Under the pieces are notes generated by a model, which did not search any database, had not been told where the DNA came from, and worked only from the letters and a program-made list of their open reading frames with translations. 15,734 nucleotides of DNA. Origin: Hydrogenothermaceae bacterium (GTDB lineage Bacteria > Aquificota > Aquificia > Aquificales > Hydrogenothermaceae). A program made the position numbers and the translations under genes. Positions 14,278 through 15,734 of this stretch are shown piece by piece (within the stretch, counting starts at the first letter, position 1; every line of letters starts with the position of its first letter). The DNA lies in NCBI GenBank assembly GCA_015490675.1, contig WFXI01000138.1, positions 1 to 15,734 of the forward strand. Direction: 5' to 3'.

Positions 14278-15568
14278 AACATACTCCTGATGTATCACTA
14301 TAAACTATCTTTCCGTTATAAAATGTAAACTTAACCTTCCCTCTTAGCTTTCTACCAAGAAGAGGGGTATTTTTACTCTTTGATAATATAGTCTCCTCAT
14401 TTACTTCCCAGCTTTCAGTTGGGTTAAATATAACAAGTTCTGCAGTTTCTCCTTCTTTTATTGCAGGAGGTTTTAAACCAATTTTCTTCATTGGCTCTGT
14501 AGCAAGAACCTGTATAGCCCTGTTTATATCAAAATAATCTTTCTTAACAAGTTCTAAAACTGTAGGAAGAGCAAATTGTAGTCCTAGCATTCCCGGCGGA
14601 CAATGTTGATGTTCTAACATTTTTTCGTGGTGTGCGTGCGGAGCGTGGTCTGTTGCTACAAAATCTATAATCCCTGAAGCAAGCCCCCATCTAACTGCTT
14701 CAACATCTTCATGCTCCCTTAATGGAGGAGAAACTTTAGCTTTACAATGAAAGTCAAGCCATTCGTCATCTGTTAATGATAAATGATGAGGTGTTACTTC
14801 TGCTGTTACATTAGCTCCTAAAGCTTTAGCCCACGCTACTGTTTCTACTGCTACTTTTGAAGAAATATGGCATATATGAACTGGCATTCCTGTTCTTAAT
14901 GCTAATATACAGTCTCTTGCTACCATTGTATCTTCGGCTTCTGGAGGTAATGGTGGAATACCTAGTGCTGCCGCTATTTCTCCCTCGTGTGCCACTCCGT
15001 TATTAGAAAGATTTAAATCTTCACAGTGGTCAGCAACAAAAGTACCTATTGAGCCTGCATACTCCATTGCTTTTCTCATTATAAATGAATCCATAACAGG
15101 AGCCCCATCATCAGTAAAGTATACTGCTCCTGCATCTTTTAAAAGCCACATTTCTGTTAATTCTTTACCTTTTCTTCCCTTTGTTATAGCTCCAGCAGGT
15201 AAAACTCTACAAAGTCCTACCTCTTCTCCCTTTTCTATAACATATCTAATCAAAGAAGGTTCATCTAAAGCAGGAATAGTATTAGGCATACAAACTACAG
15301 TTGTGTATCCACCTGCAACTGCAGCCATAGAACCAGTTCTTATGTCTTCTTTATATGTTTGCCCTGGGTCTCTAAAGTGGACATGTATATCACAAAAAGA
15401 AGGTGATACTATACAATCTGTTGCATCTATTACTTCACAACCAGCAAAAGGTTCTATGTTTTCCTCTAATTTTTTTATTTTTCCTTTCTCAATAAGGATA
15501 TCCAGCTTTTTATTTATATTATTTTCTGGGTCAACAACATGTCCGTTTTTTATTAAAATAAGGCTCAA
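14270..15568 (-). CDS. pyrC: Dihydroorotase, class I (Aquifex type)
   Basis: PyrC cyclises carbamoyl-aspartate to dihydroorotate in pyrimidine synthesis. The 432-residue protein carries the amidohydrolase metal ligands: H62 and H64 in DIHVHFRDPGQTYKED, D154 in YFTDDGAP, H181 in DHCED, H234 in HICHISSK and D307 in ATDHAPH. GGYTTVVCMPNT and the C-terminal beta-sandwich with LRGKVKFTFYNGK also match. Spacing of the ligands agrees with the Aquifex aeolicus class I enzyme, which is active together with aspartate transcarbamoylase and whose Cys next to the third His (here C182) may act as a latency switch. The start is a TTG at 15568 with GGAGG (15580-15576) 7 bases upstream. It starts 2 bases after the 40-residue membrane gene, so coupling is likely. 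The tail ends in Cys-Cys-Gly. Confidence 0.95.
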   Translation of the reverse strand: MSLILIKNGHVVDPENNINKKLDILIEKGKIKKLEENIEPFAGCEVIDATDCIVSPSFCDIHVHFRDPGQTYKEDIRTGSMAAVAGGYTTVVCMPNTIPALDEPSLIRYVIEKGEEVGLCRVLPAGAITKGRKGKELTEMWLLKDAGAVYFTDDGAPVMDSFIMRKAMEYAGSIGTFVADHCEDLNLSNNGVAHEGEIAAALGIPPLPPEAEDTMVARDCILALRTGMPVHICHISSKVAVETVAWAKALGANVTAEVTPHHLSLTDDEWLDFHCKAKVSPPLREHEDVEAVRWGLASGIIDFVATDHAPHAHHEKMLEHQHCPPGMLGLQFALPTVLELVKKDYFDINRAIQVLATEPMKKIGLKPPAIKEGETAELVIFNPTESWEVNEETILSKSKNTPLLGRKLRGKVKFTFYNGKIVYSDTSGVCCG

Positions 15569-15570
15569 AG

Positions 15571-15693
15571 CTATGCCTCCGTCGAATCCTTCTTATGCTT
15601 ATCTAAATAGCTTAATATAAATAAAATAATACCTACAGAAATAATAACAGAGCCACCTAACAATAAGTAATAAATTTCAGGTGTTATTTCCAT
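15571..15693 (-). CDS. Small membrane protein upstream of pyrC, 40 residues
   Basis: An ATG at 15693 with GGAGG 6 bases upstream (15704-15700) opens a 40-codon gene reading MEITPEIYYLLLGGSVIISV and ending in a Lys/Asp-rich tail. Residues about 8-30 form one membrane helix. The family is not recognised. Its last codons contain the ribosome-binding site of pyrC. The reading frame stays open upstream to the window edge (an LLVVFWFIN segment), so this could also be the end of a longer membrane protein. The well-placed ribosome-binding site favours the short gene. Confidence 0.55.
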   Translation of the reverse strand: MEITPEIYYLLLGGSVIISVGIILFILSYLDKHKKDSTEA

Positions 15694-15734
15694 TTTTGTC
15701 CTCCGATTTATAAACCAAAATACTACCAACAAAA
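15677..15734 (-). CDS. Possible C-terminus of an upstream membrane protein, cut by window edge
   Basis: In another minus-strand frame, 18 codons are open to the right edge and read FVGSILVYKSEDKNGNNT then stop (TGA at 15679-15677). A hydrophobic stretch followed by a charged tail looks like the end of a membrane protein. It would overlap the 40-residue gene by 17 bases, in keeping with other overlaps here. Too little is visible to identify it, and the other frame is also open, so this is only one of two options. Confidence 0.35.
   Translation of the reverse strand, partial: FVGSILVYKSEDKNGNNT

Noticed and set aside
1..15734. Long TTCTTCTT-type pyrimidine tracts suggesting repeats
   Set aside because: They are the complement of Lys/Glu codons in minus-strand genes and follow the reading frames; no regular spacing or conserved unit was seen.

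Overview
The window comes from a low-GC bacterial chromosome. It is densely packed and its proteins are rich in Lys, Glu and Ile with AGA-type arginine codons, as in a thermophile. The overall protein character, such as the Aquifex-type class I dihydroorotase and the compact gene spacing, suggests the Aquificota, most likely a Hydrogenothermaceae member such as Sulfurihydrogenibium. This assignment is inference from protein flavour and was not checked by any search. There is no rRNA, tRNA, CRISPR array, insertion sequence or phage gene, and no gene-free stretch longer than 100 bases.

Layout. (1) 1-1797, minus: rpsU, yqeY, a DUF2905 membrane protein and queA (cut by the left edge) read as one operon from a promoter at about 1840-1868. 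(2) 1891-2718, plus: rsmI alone. (3) 2711-7414, minus: a long operon of serS, mazG, an MBL-fold hydrolase, a 56-residue membrane protein, a 165-residue membrane-anchored protein, a PTPS/QueD-family protein and an exported DUF4139-like protein, with gaps of a few bases or overlaps almost throughout. (4) 7470-8654, minus: an NDH-2-type NADH:quinone oxidoreductase, divergent from (5) nadC and a Uma2-family gene (8695-10089, plus). (6) 10084-12771, minus: a class I glutamine amidotransferase and thrS. (7) 12848-13963, plus: a class I/II aminotransferase. (8) 13966-15734, minus: the tail of an unknown gene, a 40-residue membrane peptide, pyrC and a SufT-like DUF59 protein.

Most of the content is core metabolism and translation: two aminoacyl-tRNA synthetases, S21, 16S rRNA methylation, tRNA queuosine, NAD, pyrimidine, pterin, nucleotide sanitation and Fe-S assembly. 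The points that deserve a second look are: a PTPS homologue in which the usual catalytic Cys, Asp and His are all replaced but which carries the E-x2-HGH signature of PTPS-III (a folate-pathway bypass enzyme); a pair of undescribed small membrane genes just upstream of it; a symmetric bidirectional -10 element that would make nadC leaderless; a forced overlap of about 56 bases between mazG and the MBL gene; and three convergent gene pairs that abut or overlap, leaving no room for a terminator.
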